Source: Paludibacterium purpuratum
GTDB taxonomy: Bacteria > Pseudomonadota > Gammaproteobacteria > Burkholderiales > Chromobacteriaceae
Assembly (NCBI RefSeq): GCF_004363805.1
Contig: NZ_SNZP01000003.1
Coordinates: 186,001 to 250,000, forward strand
DNA: 64,000 bases
Reading direction: 5' to 3'
In this document: positions 45,215 through 56,787 of the stretch, in pieces
How positions within the stretch are numbered: the stretch's first letter is position 1
Layout of the letters: every line of letters starts with the position of its first letter
Notes under the pieces: model-generated
Seen by the model: only the letters and a program-made list of their open reading frames with translations
Databases searched by the model: none
Told to the model about the DNA's origin: nothing
Program-made: the position numbers and the translations under genes

Positions 45215-45224
45215 GACCTCCCGC

Positions 45225-45301
45225 GCACCCGTAGCTCAGTTGGATAGAGTATCTGGCTACGAACCAGAGGGTCGGGCGTTCGAATCGCTCCGGGTGCGCC
45301 A
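45225..45301 (+). tRNA. tRNA-Arg(ACG)
   Basis: 77 bases, acceptor GCACCCG/CGGGTGC, anticodon loop CTACGAA (ACG, expected to be edited to ICG), T loop TTCGAAT, encoded CCA. Confidence 0.95.
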
Positions 45302-45307
45302 CTCCTG

Positions 45308-45383
45308 GTCCCCATCGTCTAGAGGCCTAGGACATCGCCCTTTCACGGCGGTAACCGGGGTTCGAATCCCCGTGGGGACGCCA
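45308..45383 (+). tRNA. tRNA-Glu(TTC)
   Basis: 76 bases, acceptor GTCCCCA/TGGGGAC, anticodon loop CTTTCAC (TTC), T loop TTCGAAT, encoded CCA. Confidence 0.95.
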
Positions 45384-45392
45384 AGATTGATT

Positions 45393-45427
45393 AGCCACTT
45401 ATTCTTTTCGAGAAAAGTGGCTTTTTT
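45393..45427 (+). terminator. Terminator of the tRNA cluster
   Basis: Stem AGCCACTT / AAGTGGCT (45393-45422) followed by a T run, 10 bases after the last tRNA. The 190 bases up to the next gene hold nothing else recognisable. Confidence 0.85.
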
Positions 45428-45619
45428 CATGTTCGTGCGTCTCTCGCGCCGCTTCCTGATGGCGGCGATGCAACAGCGCCTATCGGCCTCCCGGTCCATG
45501 TTCTCCCGTCATTCCCTAGTAATCCGGTCGCGATGGCGCCGTCGATGACTAAGCTTAAATAATATGACTGTGTTATTTTTTGAGCATGCTGGATAGAATG
45601 TAAGCCACATTACGTTGAG

Positions 45620-46816
45620 ATGACGATGCGCATTGCAAACCTGCTTTGGCAGTGGCTGCTCGGCCTGTTGCCGGGCGAAGTCGAGCCGAACGAAACCGGT
45701 TGGCTGGTCAGCCCGCGCTTACATATGCCGCTGATCGTGTTTAGGCGTGCGCAGATGATTCTCAACCGGGTCAGGTTGTTTGCCAGTCTGTTCGCCGTGC
45801 TGACGCCGCTATGGGTGTTGGTGGATGTCGCCACGTTTCCGATGGCGCTGTGGTTGCGCCTGGCCGCGCTGCGGCTGGTGGCCACCTGTGCCTTTGTCGC
45901 ATTGGTGTTGTTATTGCCGCAGCATGGTCGCCTGCGCCATGCCTATCGCGCGATGATTGCGCTGTTCGCTATTCCCACCGTGTTCTATTTGGTTTCCCAC
46001 CTGCTACTGACACAACAGCATTTGCATGGCTCGGCGGCGGCGATCAGTGCCGGCTATGCATTCCTGCCGTTTGTGTTGCTGGCCGGCCTGGCGATCTTCC
46101 CCCTGACGTTGATCGAGACGGCGTTTTTTTCACTGGCGGTGTTGGGGGCGAACATGGTGGCCTATGCCTTCAACTGGGGCGAGGTCAGCTTGCCGTCGTT
46201 CGGGGCGCAACTATGGCTGCTGATGCTGTTGGCCGGCGTGGCGAGCCTGGCCAGCCTGAGCCAATTGGCCTTTATCATCGCATTGGTCAATCAAACGATT
46301 CACGATCCGTTGACCGGGATGTTCTCGCGACGTAGCGGCGAGGAGTTGCTGGAGTTGCAGCAAAGCTATGCTTTGCGCCACAACACCCCGTTGTCGATTG
46401 CTTTCGTCGATCTGGATTGTTTCAAGCGCATCAACGACGACTTCGGACACGAGGCCGGCGACAAGGTGCTCAAGCAGGTCAATCGCGCCATCGGGCGCAA
46501 TCTGCGTCATGGCGATATTCTGATCCGCTGGGGCGGCGAGGAGTTTTTGCTGGTGATGCCGAATACCGATAAGACGCAGGCGCGCCAGGCCTTGCTGCGA
46601 GTGTTGGAGAGCGGCTTGGGCAAACGTCCGGATGGCGATACCCTGACTTGCAGCATCGGCTTGGCCGAACGGCATGCCGATCGCGAGTGCGGCTGGCGTG
46701 CGCTGGTCGACATGGCCGATGTGCGCATGTATCGCGCCAAACGGGAGGGCGGCAACCGCCTGGTGACGGAGGTGGAGGAGGAGCCGGTCATGAACCGGCC
46801 CCTGGTGACGCCTTGA
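45620..46816 (+). CDS. Membrane-bound diguanylate cyclase (GGDEF)
   Basis: 398 residues. N-terminal membrane region with about six helices (roughly 45-225), then a GGDEF domain with active-site GGEEF and the inhibitory RxxD site (RHGD) five residues before it. It makes cyclic di-GMP and is expected to be product-inhibited. An ATG at 45626 is an alternative start. Confidence 0.92.
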   Translation: MTMRIANLLWQWLLGLLPGEVEPNETGWLVSPRLHMPLIVFRRAQMILNRVRLFASLFAVLTPLWVLVDVATFPMALWLRLAALRLVATCAFVALVLLLPQHGRLRHAYRAMIALFAIPTVFYLVSHLLLTQQHLHGSAAAISAGYAFLPFVLLAGLAIFPLTLIETAFFSLAVLGANMVAYAFNWGEVSLPSFGAQLWLLMLLAGVASLASLSQLAFIIALVNQTIHDPLTGMFSRRSGEELLELQQSYALRHNTPLSIAFVDLDCFKRINDDFGHEAGDKVLKQVNRAIGRNLRHGDILIRWGGEEFLLVMPNTDKTQARQALLRVLESGLGKRPDGDTLTCSIGLAERHADRECGWRALVDMADVRMYRAKREGGNRLVTEVEEEPVMNRPLVTP

Positions 46817-48481
<1,665 letters not shown>

Positions 48482-48529
48482 GACTATCCGCTGAAATGTG
48501 GGTCGAAAAAAAGCGATTTTACCACGCCG

Positions 48530-50587
48530 TCAATGGGTGTATTCCTCGAGCAGCGTGTCCTGGGCGCAGCGCAGCCTGCCGCGCACGGCTTTGCGGCGAT
48601 AGCTGCCGTCCGGTTGCATTTCCCAGGCATTGACGTTGTCTTCGAGGTACAAGCGCAACGCTTCCTTGATCAGCCGGCGCTTGAGCTTCGCATCGACGAT
48701 CGGCACACAGGTTTCGATGCGGCGGAAGAAGTTGCGTCCCATCCAGTCGGCGCTGGCGATGTACAGGTCTTCCTCGCGGTCGTTGTAGAAGTAGAAGACA
48801 CGCGGGTGTTCCAGAAAGCGACCGACGATCGAGCGCACGGTGATGTTGTCCGACAAGCCGGGTACACCGGGACGTAGCGCACAGACGCCGCGCACGATCA
48901 ATTGGATCTTCACGCCGGCTTGGCTTGCGCGGTACAGCGAGGTGATCACCTGCGGGTCGAGCAGCGCGTTCATCTTGGCGATGATCTGCGCTTGGCGGCC
49001 TGCTTCGGCATGTTGGATCTCGCGGTCGATCGATTCGAGGATCATGCTGTGCAAGGTGAACGGGCTCTGGTGCAGCAGATAGAGCTTGCTGGCGCGGCCA
49101 AGGCCGGTCAACTGCACGAAAATATCGTTGACGTCGCTCGCGACTTTCTCGTTGCAGGTCAACAAGCCGAAGTCGGTATACAGCCGTGCGGTGCGCGGAT
49201 GGTAGTTGCCGGTGCCCAGATGCACGTAGCGGATAAGTCCGCGTTCTTCGCGCCGCACGACCATCAGCATCTTGGCATGCACCTTGTAGCCGAACACGCC
49301 GTACACCACGTGTGCACCGGCATCCTCCAACTGCGAGGCCCAGCTGATGTTGGCCTCCTCGTCGAAGCGCGCCATGAGTTCCACCACCACGGTCACTTGT
49401 TTGCCGGCGCGCGCGGCGGCGATCAGCGAGTCCATCAGTACCGAGTCGGTGCCGGTACGGTAAACCGTCATCTTGATCGCCACCACTTGCGGGTCGGTGG
49501 CCGCCAGGTTCAGCAAATCGATGACCGGCTGGAAGCTTTGATAGGGGTGATGCAGCAGAATGTCGCCTTGGCCGATGGCCTCGAACAGGCCGATCTTTTT
49601 ATCCAGTGCGGGCGGCAGACTGGGCACGAACGGCTTGAATTTCAGGTCCGGGCGGTCGACCAGGTCGGCCAGTTGCATCAGGCGCACCAGGTTGACCGGG
49701 CCGTCGACGCGGAAGACATCGCGTTTGTCGAGGCCGAACTGGGTGAGCAGGAATTCCTCCATGTGCGGCGGGCAGGTGTCGGCCACTTCCAGCCGGACGG
49801 CGTCGCCGAACTGGCGGTGGCGCAATTCGCCTTGCAGCGCGGTGCGCAGGTTTTTCATGTCCTCTTCTTCGAGGTTGAGTTCGCTATTGCGCGTCACGCG
49901 GAATTGATAGCATCCCTTGACCGTCATGCCGAGGAACAGCTCGTGCACATGCGAGTGCAGGATCGAGGACAGGAAAACGAAGGTATGGGGGTGGCCGTCG
50001 CTGATTTCGGCCGGTAACTGGATGACGCGCGGCAAGATACGCGGCGCCTGCACGATGGCGATGCCGGACTGGCGACCGAAGGCATCGCGGCCCTCCAGCT
50101 CGACGGCGAAGTTCAGACTTTTGTTGAGCACCTTGGGGAACGGGTGCGACGGGTCGAGCCCGATCGGCGTCAGGATCGGCATCAATTCGCGGTGGAAAAA
50201 CGCCTTCACCCATTCCTGTTGTTCGATGGTCCACTCGATACGGCGCAGAAACTGGATGCTCTCGTCGCGTAGCGCCGGGAAGATCACCTCGCGCATGACG
50301 CCGTATTGCTCTTGAATCAGTTGGCGCGCGCCGGCACAGACCTTCTCCAAGCACTGTTCGGCATTGCGGCCGTCCGCCAGGATGCGTTCCGGGGTGTGTT
50401 CCTTGACCTCCTTGAGCCAGGCCACGCGCACCTCGAAGAATTCGTCCAGGTTGGAGGAGACGATGCAAAGAAACTTCAGACGCTCCAGCAGGGGGAGCCT
50501 GGGGTCTTCCGCTTGTGCCAGAACTCGGCGGTTGAACTCGATCAAGCCGAGTTCGCGGTTGAGCATGGTTTGTTCTTGGTCTGCCAT
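48530..50587 (-). CDS. ppk: Polyphosphate kinase 1
   Basis: 685 residues. N-domain (NRELGLIEFNRRVLAQAED), head domain and the two catalytic PLD-like domains with the phosphorylated His in YKVHAKMLMV and the second site GTGNYHPRTARLYTDFG. It makes polyphosphate from ATP. Starts at ATG 50587 in the expected place for the family. Confidence 0.96.
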   Translation of the reverse strand: MADQEQTMLNRELGLIEFNRRVLAQAEDPRLPLLERLKFLCIVSSNLDEFFEVRVAWLKEVKEHTPERILADGRNAEQCLEKVCAGARQLIQEQYGVMREVIFPALRDESIQFLRRIEWTIEQQEWVKAFFHRELMPILTPIGLDPSHPFPKVLNKSLNFAVELEGRDAFGRQSGIAIVQAPRILPRVIQLPAEISDGHPHTFVFLSSILHSHVHELFLGMTVKGCYQFRVTRNSELNLEEEDMKNLRTALQGELRHRQFGDAVRLEVADTCPPHMEEFLLTQFGLDKRDVFRVDGPVNLVRLMQLADLVDRPDLKFKPFVPSLPPALDKKIGLFEAIGQGDILLHHPYQSFQPVIDLLNLAATDPQVVAIKMTVYRTGTDSVLMDSLIAAARAGKQVTVVVELMARFDEEANISWASQLEDAGAHVVYGVFGYKVHAKMLMVVRREERGLIRYVHLGTGNYHPRTARLYTDFGLLTCNEKVASDVNDIFVQLTGLGRASKLYLLHQSPFTLHSMILESIDREIQHAEAGRQAQIIAKMNALLDPQVITSLYRASQAGVKIQLIVRGVCALRPGVPGLSDNITVRSIVGRFLEHPRVFYFYNDREEDLYIASADWMGRNFFRRIETCVPIVDAKLKRRLIKEALRLYLEDNVNAWEMQPDGSYRRKAVRGRLRCAQDTLLEEYTH

Positions 50588-50614
50588 GATGCGATCCGTG
50601 CGGAAGGAGAAAAG

Positions 50615-50641
50615 AAAAAAGCCCAGTATACCGGGCTTTTA
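50615..50641 (-). terminator. Terminator between yggX and ppk
   Basis: AAAGCCC / GGGCTTT stem (50618-50639) with T tract on the minus strand after yggX. It separates ppk from the upstream gene. Confidence 0.8.
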
Positions 50642-50648
50642 TTATGTT

Positions 50649-50924
50649 TCATTTTTCTTCTGGTGGAACATACCCACTTGGCGTTTCGGCGCCGTCGCCG
50701 AAGAAATAAGCTTCCAATTGCTGTGACAGATACTGCCGCGCGCGCTGGTCGGCCAGGCTCAGGCGATTTTCGTTGATCAGCATGGTCTGGTAGCGGATCC
50801 AACCTTGCCAGGCTTCCTTGGAGACGTGCTCGAACACGCGTTGACCGAGGGCACCGGGCAGCGGCGGGAAATCCAGGCCATCGGCCTCGCGGCCGAGCTT
50901 AATGCATTGAACAGTGCGTGCCAT
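50649..50924 (-). CDS. yggX: YggX, Fe(II)/iron-sulfur oxidative-damage protection protein
   Basis: 91 residues. N-terminal [20 protein letters not shown] and [17 protein letters not shown] are the family signature. It protects or repairs Fe-S clusters. AAGGA lies 7 bases before the ATG; a start 6 codons upstream is unlikely. Confidence 0.93.
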   Translation of the reverse strand: MARTVQCIKLGREADGLDFPPLPGALGQRVFEHVSKEAWQGWIRYQTMLINENRLSLADQRARQYLSQQLEAYFFGDGAETPSGYVPPEEK

Positions 50925-51013
50925 TGCAAATCCTTGATGCAAGTGAATTGAGATATGGCGCTTATTGTGGCATATCCGGATGAGCGCACCAACCTCGATC
51001 TAAGTGTGGGTTC

Positions 51014-52321
51014 TTAAAGGTGTCGGACGAATACCTTTGAGCGTCGTTGGTTGTTGTACAGCCGCCGCCGCGCTTCGGGCAGTTCGGACGGCGGCATCTC
51101 GGAGAAGCCGCGTTCGATGAACCAGTGCGCCGTCTTGGTGGTGAGTACGAACAGCGATGCCAAGCCCTGGGTGCGCGCCTGGTATTCGACGTGGCGCAAC
51201 AGCAGCTCGCCGAAGCCGCTGTTGCGGCGCTCCTGCGCCACGGCGAGGCAGGCGAGTTCGGCGGTTTCCTCTTGGTGGAACGGGTGCATGGCGACACAGC
51301 CGTAGATGCGGTTGTCGTGCTCCAGGACGGTATAGCGCCCGATCTCCATTTCGAGATGCTCGCGGCTACGTCGTACCAGGATGTTTTGCTCTTCCAGCGG
51401 ACGGATGAGCGCCATCAAATCGCCGATGTCGTCGATATTGGCCGGGCGTAGTTTCACCAGCGGGTCGCGGGCGATCATGCTGCCGGAGCCGACCGAGGTG
51501 AATAGCTCGGTCAAGAGCGCGCCGTTGTCGCTGTCGCTGACCAAATGGGCGCGGGTGACGCCTTCGCGGGTCGCGCGCACGGTGTAGGGCAGGTACAGCC
51601 GCGCCTCTTCGTTGACCGTGTCGGCAGCCAGGCGCTCGTCGGCCTGTTGCGCGGTCATGTTGTGGATCAACTCGCCATCTTCATCCAGGACGCCGATGCC
51701 CTCGATCAGGAAGATCAGCTTCTCGGCGCGTAGCGCGATAGCGGTTTCGGTCGCCACCTCTTCCATGGTCAGATTGAAGGCTTCGCCGGTCGGCGAGTAG
51801 CCGATGGGCGACATCAGCACCAGGTCGCCGTTGGAAAGCCAGGCATGGATCGCCTGGGTATCCAGTCGGCGAACTTGGCCGGTGTATTGCATGTCCACGC
51901 CGTCGACCACGCCGAGCGGCTGCGCGGTCAGGACGTTGCCGCCGACCACCCGTAGATGGGCGCCGTGCATCGGCGAATTCGGCATACCGGTGGACAGGGC
52001 CGCCTCGATATCCAAACGCGCCAAACCGATGGCCTGTTTGACGATGTCGATGGTGTCGTCGTCGGTGATGCGTCGATGGTGATGGAATTGCCGGGTCAAG
52101 CCGTGGCGTGCCAGTAGCTTGTCGATTTGCGGGCGGATGCCGTGCACCAGCACAACCCGGACCCCGAGGCTGACGAGCAGGTTGATGTCCGGCGCCAGAC
52201 TGGGAAAGTGTCCGTTGTCGACGGTTTCGCCGCTGATGGCCAAGACGAAGATCTTGCCGCGAAAAGTATTGATATAAGGCGCCGCTTCGCGAAACGGCTG
52301 CGCAAACTGATGAGACAGCAT
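51014..52321 (-). CDS. argA: N-acetylglutamate synthase, kinase-like plus GNAT domains
   Basis: 435 residues. An amino-acid-kinase-like domain (about 20-290, with GVRVVLVHGIRPQ) fused to a C-terminal GNAT acetyltransferase (from about 295, RRNSGFGELLLRHVEY). It forms N-acetylglutamate, the first step of arginine synthesis, with arginine feedback through the kinase-like part. ATG at 52321 has GGAG about 10 bases ahead; a TTG six codons upstream is weaker. Confidence 0.93.
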   Translation of the reverse strand: MLSHQFAQPFREAAPYINTFRGKIFVLAISGETVDNGHFPSLAPDINLLVSLGVRVVLVHGIRPQIDKLLARHGLTRQFHHHRRITDDDTIDIVKQAIGLARLDIEAALSTGMPNSPMHGAHLRVVGGNVLTAQPLGVVDGVDMQYTGQVRRLDTQAIHAWLSNGDLVLMSPIGYSPTGEAFNLTMEEVATETAIALRAEKLIFLIEGIGVLDEDGELIHNMTAQQADERLAADTVNEEARLYLPYTVRATREGVTRAHLVSDSDNGALLTELFTSVGSGSMIARDPLVKLRPANIDDIGDLMALIRPLEEQNILVRRSREHLEMEIGRYTVLEHDNRIYGCVAMHPFHQEETAELACLAVAQERRNSGFGELLLRHVEYQARTQGLASLFVLTTKTAHWFIERGFSEMPPSELPEARRRLYNNQRRSKVFVRHL

Positions 52322-52424
52322 GATGCCCGGCTCCGACAATATGGCGAGTGTTCAAACAACCGGCCGGGGAGAGCCTGCGCACCCCGGCCGGATCGATCCC
52401 GGCGCCCGTCCGGGCGCTGGGGCA

Positions 52425-53840
52425 TTACTGGCTGGCGGCCTTCTTCATCAGCAGCTGCTGTACCTTGAGCGTATTCAACGCCTGGCTGAGCTGGTAGTCG
52501 TTGGCCGGGTCCGGCTCGTCGCCATTGGCTGCCGGGCGTGCCGGCTTGGTGGCGTCCGAGGCCGGCGCCGGGGCGGCTGCGGTCGGCTTGGCCGGCGCCG
52601 GGCGCGTGTCGTCGCCGTTCGGGTTGGCCAAGTGGCCTTCCAGATCGGCTTCGCGCACGGAGAAGGCCTGATAGGCCGAGTCGCCGCCGTCGGCCAGGAT
52701 GTCCGGCGTGATGCCCTTGGCCTGGATCGAGCGGCCGCTCGGCGTGAAGTAGCGCGACGTGGTCAGACGGATGCCGCCATCGTTGGTCAATGGCAAGATC
52801 GATTGAACCGAGCCCTTGCCGAAGGTCTGCGTGCCGAGGATCAGCGCGCGCTTGCTATCCTGCAAGGCGCCGGCGACGATTTCCGAGGCGGAGGCCGATC
52901 CGCCGTTGACCAGCACCACCATCGGTACCTTGCGGCTTTGCTGCGGCAGCTTGGCCAGCGGGTTGGAGCCGTCGGCATTGGCGTAGTTGGCCAAGGTGGC
53001 GGTCAGATGCATCTTCGAGTCGCTGGTGCGGCCCTGGGTGTAGACCACCAGCGTGTCTTTGGGCAGGAAGGCCGCCGCCACGCCGACCGCGCCGTTGAGC
53101 AGGCCGCCAGGATCGTCGCGCAGGTCGAGCACCAGGCCCTTCAGGTCGCCCTTGTTGCTGGTGTACATGTTCTGGATGGCGCTGGCCAGGTTTTCCGCCG
53201 TATGTTCCTGGAACTGGGTCACGCGCACATAGCCGTAGCCCGGTTCGATCAGCTTGAACTTGACGCTCTTGGTGCGGATGATGGCGCGCGTCAGCGTCAC
53301 CACGATCGGCTTGTCGGCGTTCTTGCGCGCGATCGTCAGCGTCACCTTGGTGCCCGGTTTGCCGCGCATGCGCTTGACGGCGTCGGTGAGGCTCAGGCCG
53401 CGCACCGGCGTGTCGTCGATCTTGACGATGAAGTCGCCGCTCTTGATGCCGGCCTTCTGCGCCGGGGTGTCCTCATAGGGGGCCACCACCTTGACCAGGC
53501 CGTCCTCGGCGCCGATCTCGATACCCAGGCCGCCGAATTCGCCCTGGGTCTTCTCGCGCAGATCCTTGAATTCGTCCGGCGTCATATAGTCGGAGTGCGG
53601 GTCGAGGCCGGTCAACATACCCTTGATGGCATCGTTGATCAGCTTCTTGTCGTCCACCGGTTCGACGTAATCCTGTTTGATGCGGCCGAATACCTCGGCA
53701 AAGGTCCGCAATTCGTTCAGCGGCAAGGCGGAGAGGCTGGCATCTTTCTCGGCGTAGGCCTGAATGCTCAGGGTCAGCGCCCCGCCCGCCAGTGCGCCGG
53801 CACAGATCAGCGCGATTTTTTTCAAGCGTTGACTACTCAT
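52425..53840 (-). CDS. ctpA: C-terminal processing peptidase (S41, CtpA)
   Basis: 471 residues with signal peptide (about 1-30), PDZ domain (about 95-185) and S41 core with catalytic Ser in NGGSASASEI and Lys in GTQTFGKGSVQ. It cleaves C-termini of periplasmic proteins. The C-terminal tail is a Pro/Ala-rich linker and a short helix. It follows envC by 24 bases, so gpmI-envC-ctpA form one operon, an order also seen in other proteobacteria. Confidence 0.94.
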   Translation of the reverse strand: MSSQRLKKIALICAGALAGGALTLSIQAYAEKDASLSALPLNELRTFAEVFGRIKQDYVEPVDDKKLINDAIKGMLTGLDPHSDYMTPDEFKDLREKTQGEFGGLGIEIGAEDGLVKVVAPYEDTPAQKAGIKSGDFIVKIDDTPVRGLSLTDAVKRMRGKPGTKVTLTIARKNADKPIVVTLTRAIIRTKSVKFKLIEPGYGYVRVTQFQEHTAENLASAIQNMYTSNKGDLKGLVLDLRDDPGGLLNGAVGVAAAFLPKDTLVVYTQGRTSDSKMHLTATLANYANADGSNPLAKLPQQSRKVPMVVLVNGGSASASEIVAGALQDSKRALILGTQTFGKGSVQSILPLTNDGGIRLTTSRYFTPSGRSIQAKGITPDILADGGDSAYQAFSVREADLEGHLANPNGDDTRPAPAKPTAAAPAPASDATKPARPAANGDEPDPANDYQLSQALNTLKVQQLLMKKAASQ

Positions 53841-53864
53841 CTGGAAGAACTCTCCGTTGACGTT

Positions 53865-55166
53865 TTAATGCACCCAGGTAAGGGGATTTACTGGCTTACC
53901 TAAGTAACGTATTTCAAAGTACAGGCCGGGCTCGCCGCTGTCCAGTGCCCCGGTGCTGCCCAGGCTGTCGCCGGCCTTGACCGCGTCGCCAACGCCGCGG
54001 CCGACCACCGACAGGCCGGTGTAGACCGTCAGGTAGTTGCCGCCGTGATCGACGATGACCGCGTTGCCGAAGCCCCTTAGCGCATCGGCATAGACCACGC
54101 GTCCGTCGGCCACCACGTGGACGGCCTGACCGCGACCGGCGTGAATGAAGACGCCTTTCCAGACGGTGCCTTCATTACGCATGGTGCCGAAGCGGCCGGC
54201 GATCTCGCCGGTGACCGGCAGCTTCATACGCCCTTGCAGGCTCTTGAAGGCGCGGCCGGCATTGCTGTCGTCGGCTGCCGTATCGACCGTTTCTACCGGC
54301 ACTTGGGTCTTGGCGACCTCCGGCACGGGTTTGCCCTGTTTCTGCGCGTCGGCAGCCATCCGGCGGCGGCGCTCGTTTTCCTTGCGTGCCGCTTCCTGCC
54401 GTGCCTTGAACGCGGCCTTTTCCTTCGCCTTGCGTTCGGCGATCTGCTGCTGGATCTTGCGGTTGATGTTGGCGATCAGGTCGGTGAGCCGCTTTTCGTC
54501 CTGCTTGAGCTTGGCCAATTGATCTTGCCGATTCTGAATCTCGCTGTTCAGCTGGTGAACCTGCTGCTGCTTATCGGCTCGGGTCTGCTGCAGCTGACTC
54601 TTCTCCTGCGCTTTCTTGGTGCTCATGCCGACGATGATGTGCAATTGCTGTTCCAGCTGTTCGGCCAACTGCGCCAGCGACGCTTGGCGCTGATTCAGAT
54701 CCTGGATCAGTTGTTGCTGCGCGCGAGCGATGTACTGGTAGTACACCAGGTCGCGCGAGGTCTGATTCGGATCGGAGCCGTTGAACATCAGCTTCATGGC
54801 ATCGTGCTCGCCGTTGCGATACTGGTGTGCCAGCATCTGCGACACTTTTTGGCGTGCGAGGGCCACTTGCTGTTGGGCCGTCTGGATCTGATGCTCAAGG
54901 TCGGCCAGCCGCTGCGTGGAAGCGTTTTGTTTCTTGCCGAGTTGATTGAGCACCTGGTCGGTTTGCTGGATGGCCAGTTCCGACTGCTGGATGGCGGATT
55001 GCGCCTGCTTTTGCACCGCCTGTTTCTGGGCGATGTCCTTTTGCAGGCTGTCGATCTCCTTGCGCACCGCCTTCAGATTCTGTTGCTGCGGGGCGGTGCT
55101 CAAGGTCGTGGTCGCGGCCCAGGTCGGGCCGGCGAGCATCAAGAGGAGGAGTAGAGAACGTTTCAC
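53865..55166 (-). CDS. envC: EnvC-like murein-hydrolase activator
   Basis: 433 residues. A signal peptide, a very long coiled coil (about 25-270, Gln/Leu/Lys-rich) and a C-terminal LytM domain (about 325-433). The LytM domain lacks the usual HxH (it reads GLYFEIR and VYTGLS), so it is catalytically degenerate, as in EnvC, which activates amidases at the septum. Its start overlaps the gpmI stop by 4 bases. Confidence 0.93.
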   Translation of the reverse strand: MKRSLLLLLMLAGPTWAATTTLSTAPQQQNLKAVRKEIDSLQKDIAQKQAVQKQAQSAIQQSELAIQQTDQVLNQLGKKQNASTQRLADLEHQIQTAQQQVALARQKVSQMLAHQYRNGEHDAMKLMFNGSDPNQTSRDLVYYQYIARAQQQLIQDLNQRQASLAQLAEQLEQQLHIIVGMSTKKAQEKSQLQQTRADKQQQVHQLNSEIQNRQDQLAKLKQDEKRLTDLIANINRKIQQQIAERKAKEKAAFKARQEAARKENERRRRMAADAQKQGKPVPEVAKTQVPVETVDTAADDSNAGRAFKSLQGRMKLPVTGEIAGRFGTMRNEGTVWKGVFIHAGRGQAVHVVADGRVVYADALRGFGNAVIVDHGGNYLTVYTGLSVVGRGVGDAVKAGDSLGSTGALDSGEPGLYFEIRYLGKPVNPLTWVH

Positions 55167-56683
55167 TGGAAGTCGATCAGGGATTCACCGGTCATTTCTG
55201 CGGGTTTGTCGAGGCCCATGATGCTGAGCATGGATGGGGCGATGTCGCGCAATGCGCCGCCGGCACGGATATGCGCGGCGCGGCCGATGTACAGGAACGG
55301 CACTTGGTTGGTGGTGTGCTGGGTGTGCGGTTGGCCATTGACGGCATCGTACATCTTTTCGCAATTGCCGTGGTCGGCACTGATCACCACCTCGCCGCCG
55401 GCGGCCAGCATGGCATCGACACAACGGGCGATGCAGCTGTCGAGCGCTTCGACGGCACGAACGGCGGCGTCGAAGTTACCGGTGTGACCCACCATGTCGC
55501 CGTTGGCGAAGTTGCAGATGATGGCATCGTACTTGTTCGAGGCGATGGCCTCGACGATGTGATCGGCTACTTGCGGCGCGCTCATTTCCGGCTGCAGGTC
55601 ATAGGTCGCGACCTTGGGCGACGGCACCAGGATACGGTCTTCGCCCGGGTAGACCTGCTCTTCGCCACCGTTGAAGAAGTAGGTGACGTGCGGGTATTTC
55701 TCGGTTTCGGCGATGCGCAGCTGATGCAGGCCGAGGCCGGCCAGGTATTCGCCCAAACCGTTCTTGATGGTTTGCGGCGCGTACAGCGTCGGCTGCGGGT
55801 ATTCCTCGCCGTAGCGCGTGAGCGTCGCGAAGTAGGCGAACTTCGGTTGACGCGCCTTGAAGCCGTCGAAACGGGCGTCGGTCAGCGCGCTGACCAACTG
55901 GCGTGCGCGGTCGGCGCGGAAGTTCATGAACAGTACGCTGTCGCCGTCGGCCATGACGGTCTTGGCGCCGATGGCGGTCGGCTTGACGAATTCATCGTTC
56001 TCGCCGCGCTGGTAGGCGGCTTCCAAGGCCGCGAGGCCGGTCTCGGCGTGGAACTCGCCCGCGCCGTCGACCAGCAGACGGTAGGCGGTTTCGACGCGTT
56101 CCCAGCGCTTGTCGCGATCCATCGCCCAATAGCGGCCGGTCATCGAGGCCAGACGGGCTACGGGAATGTCGGCCAGTACGGCGTCCAAGCGCTCCAGATA
56201 GCGGCGTGCGCTTTGCGGCGGCGTATCGCGGCCGTCGAGGAAAGCGTGCATGGCGACGCGTTGCACGCCGGCCCGTTGCGCGGCGCGCAGCACGGCGTGA
56301 ATGTGGTTTTCGTGGCTGTGCACGCCGCCATCGGACAGCAGGCCCATGACGTGCAGGGTGCCGTTATGCGCTTGGCGGAAGGCCTCTTGCAAGGTGGGGT
56401 TCTGCTCGAAAGTGCCCGCCTCGATATCGCAATCGATGCGGCTGATGTCTTGCTGGACGATGCGGCCGGCGCCGATATTCAGGTGACCGACCTCCGAATT
56501 GCCGAACTGACCGGCGGGCAGACCGACGGAATGTTCGGACGCCTCAATGGTGCCGAATGCATATTTTGCACACAGGGCTTTCCAGTGCGGTGCACGCGCG
56601 TGCAGAATGGCATTGTCATCGCCTTCCGGTCGGTAGCCGAAGCCGTCCATGATCAGCAGCATTACAGGTGTGGGTTTTTTCAT
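55163..56683 (-). CDS. gpmI: 2,3-bisphosphoglycerate-independent phosphoglycerate mutase
   Basis: 506 residues. Metal site LLIMDGFGY, catalytic Ser in FGNSEVGHLNIGAG, the ADHGNCEKM metal cluster near the C-terminus. It interconverts 3- and 2-phosphoglycerate with Mn2+. First gene of the envC-ctpA operon. Confidence 0.97.
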   Translation of the reverse strand: MKKPTPVMLLIMDGFGYRPEGDDNAILHARAPHWKALCAKYAFGTIEASEHSVGLPAGQFGNSEVGHLNIGAGRIVQQDISRIDCDIEAGTFEQNPTLQEAFRQAHNGTLHVMGLLSDGGVHSHENHIHAVLRAAQRAGVQRVAMHAFLDGRDTPPQSARRYLERLDAVLADIPVARLASMTGRYWAMDRDKRWERVETAYRLLVDGAGEFHAETGLAALEAAYQRGENDEFVKPTAIGAKTVMADGDSVLFMNFRADRARQLVSALTDARFDGFKARQPKFAYFATLTRYGEEYPQPTLYAPQTIKNGLGEYLAGLGLHQLRIAETEKYPHVTYFFNGGEEQVYPGEDRILVPSPKVATYDLQPEMSAPQVADHIVEAIASNKYDAIICNFANGDMVGHTGNFDAAVRAVEALDSCIARCVDAMLAAGGEVVISADHGNCEKMYDAVNGQPHTQHTTNQVPFLYIGRAAHIRAGGALRDIAPSMLSIMGLDKPAEMTGESLIDFQ

Positions 56684-56787
56684 GATATTAGCAATCAGAA
56701 TATTAGAAATTCTTGATGGAAGGCGATTTTATGTTTACTATTGTACCGTATATCGCATCAGAATAATGACTACTTAGGAGTAATACC

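Noticed and set aside
43842-45302. 486-codon minus-strand frame opposite lysC and the tRNAs
   Set aside because: Mirror of a GC-rich gene; composition is not protein-like and it runs through three tRNAs.
52320-53903. 527-codon plus-strand frame opposite ctpA
   Set aside because: Shadow of a high-GC gene, Arg/Gly/Val-rich without domains.
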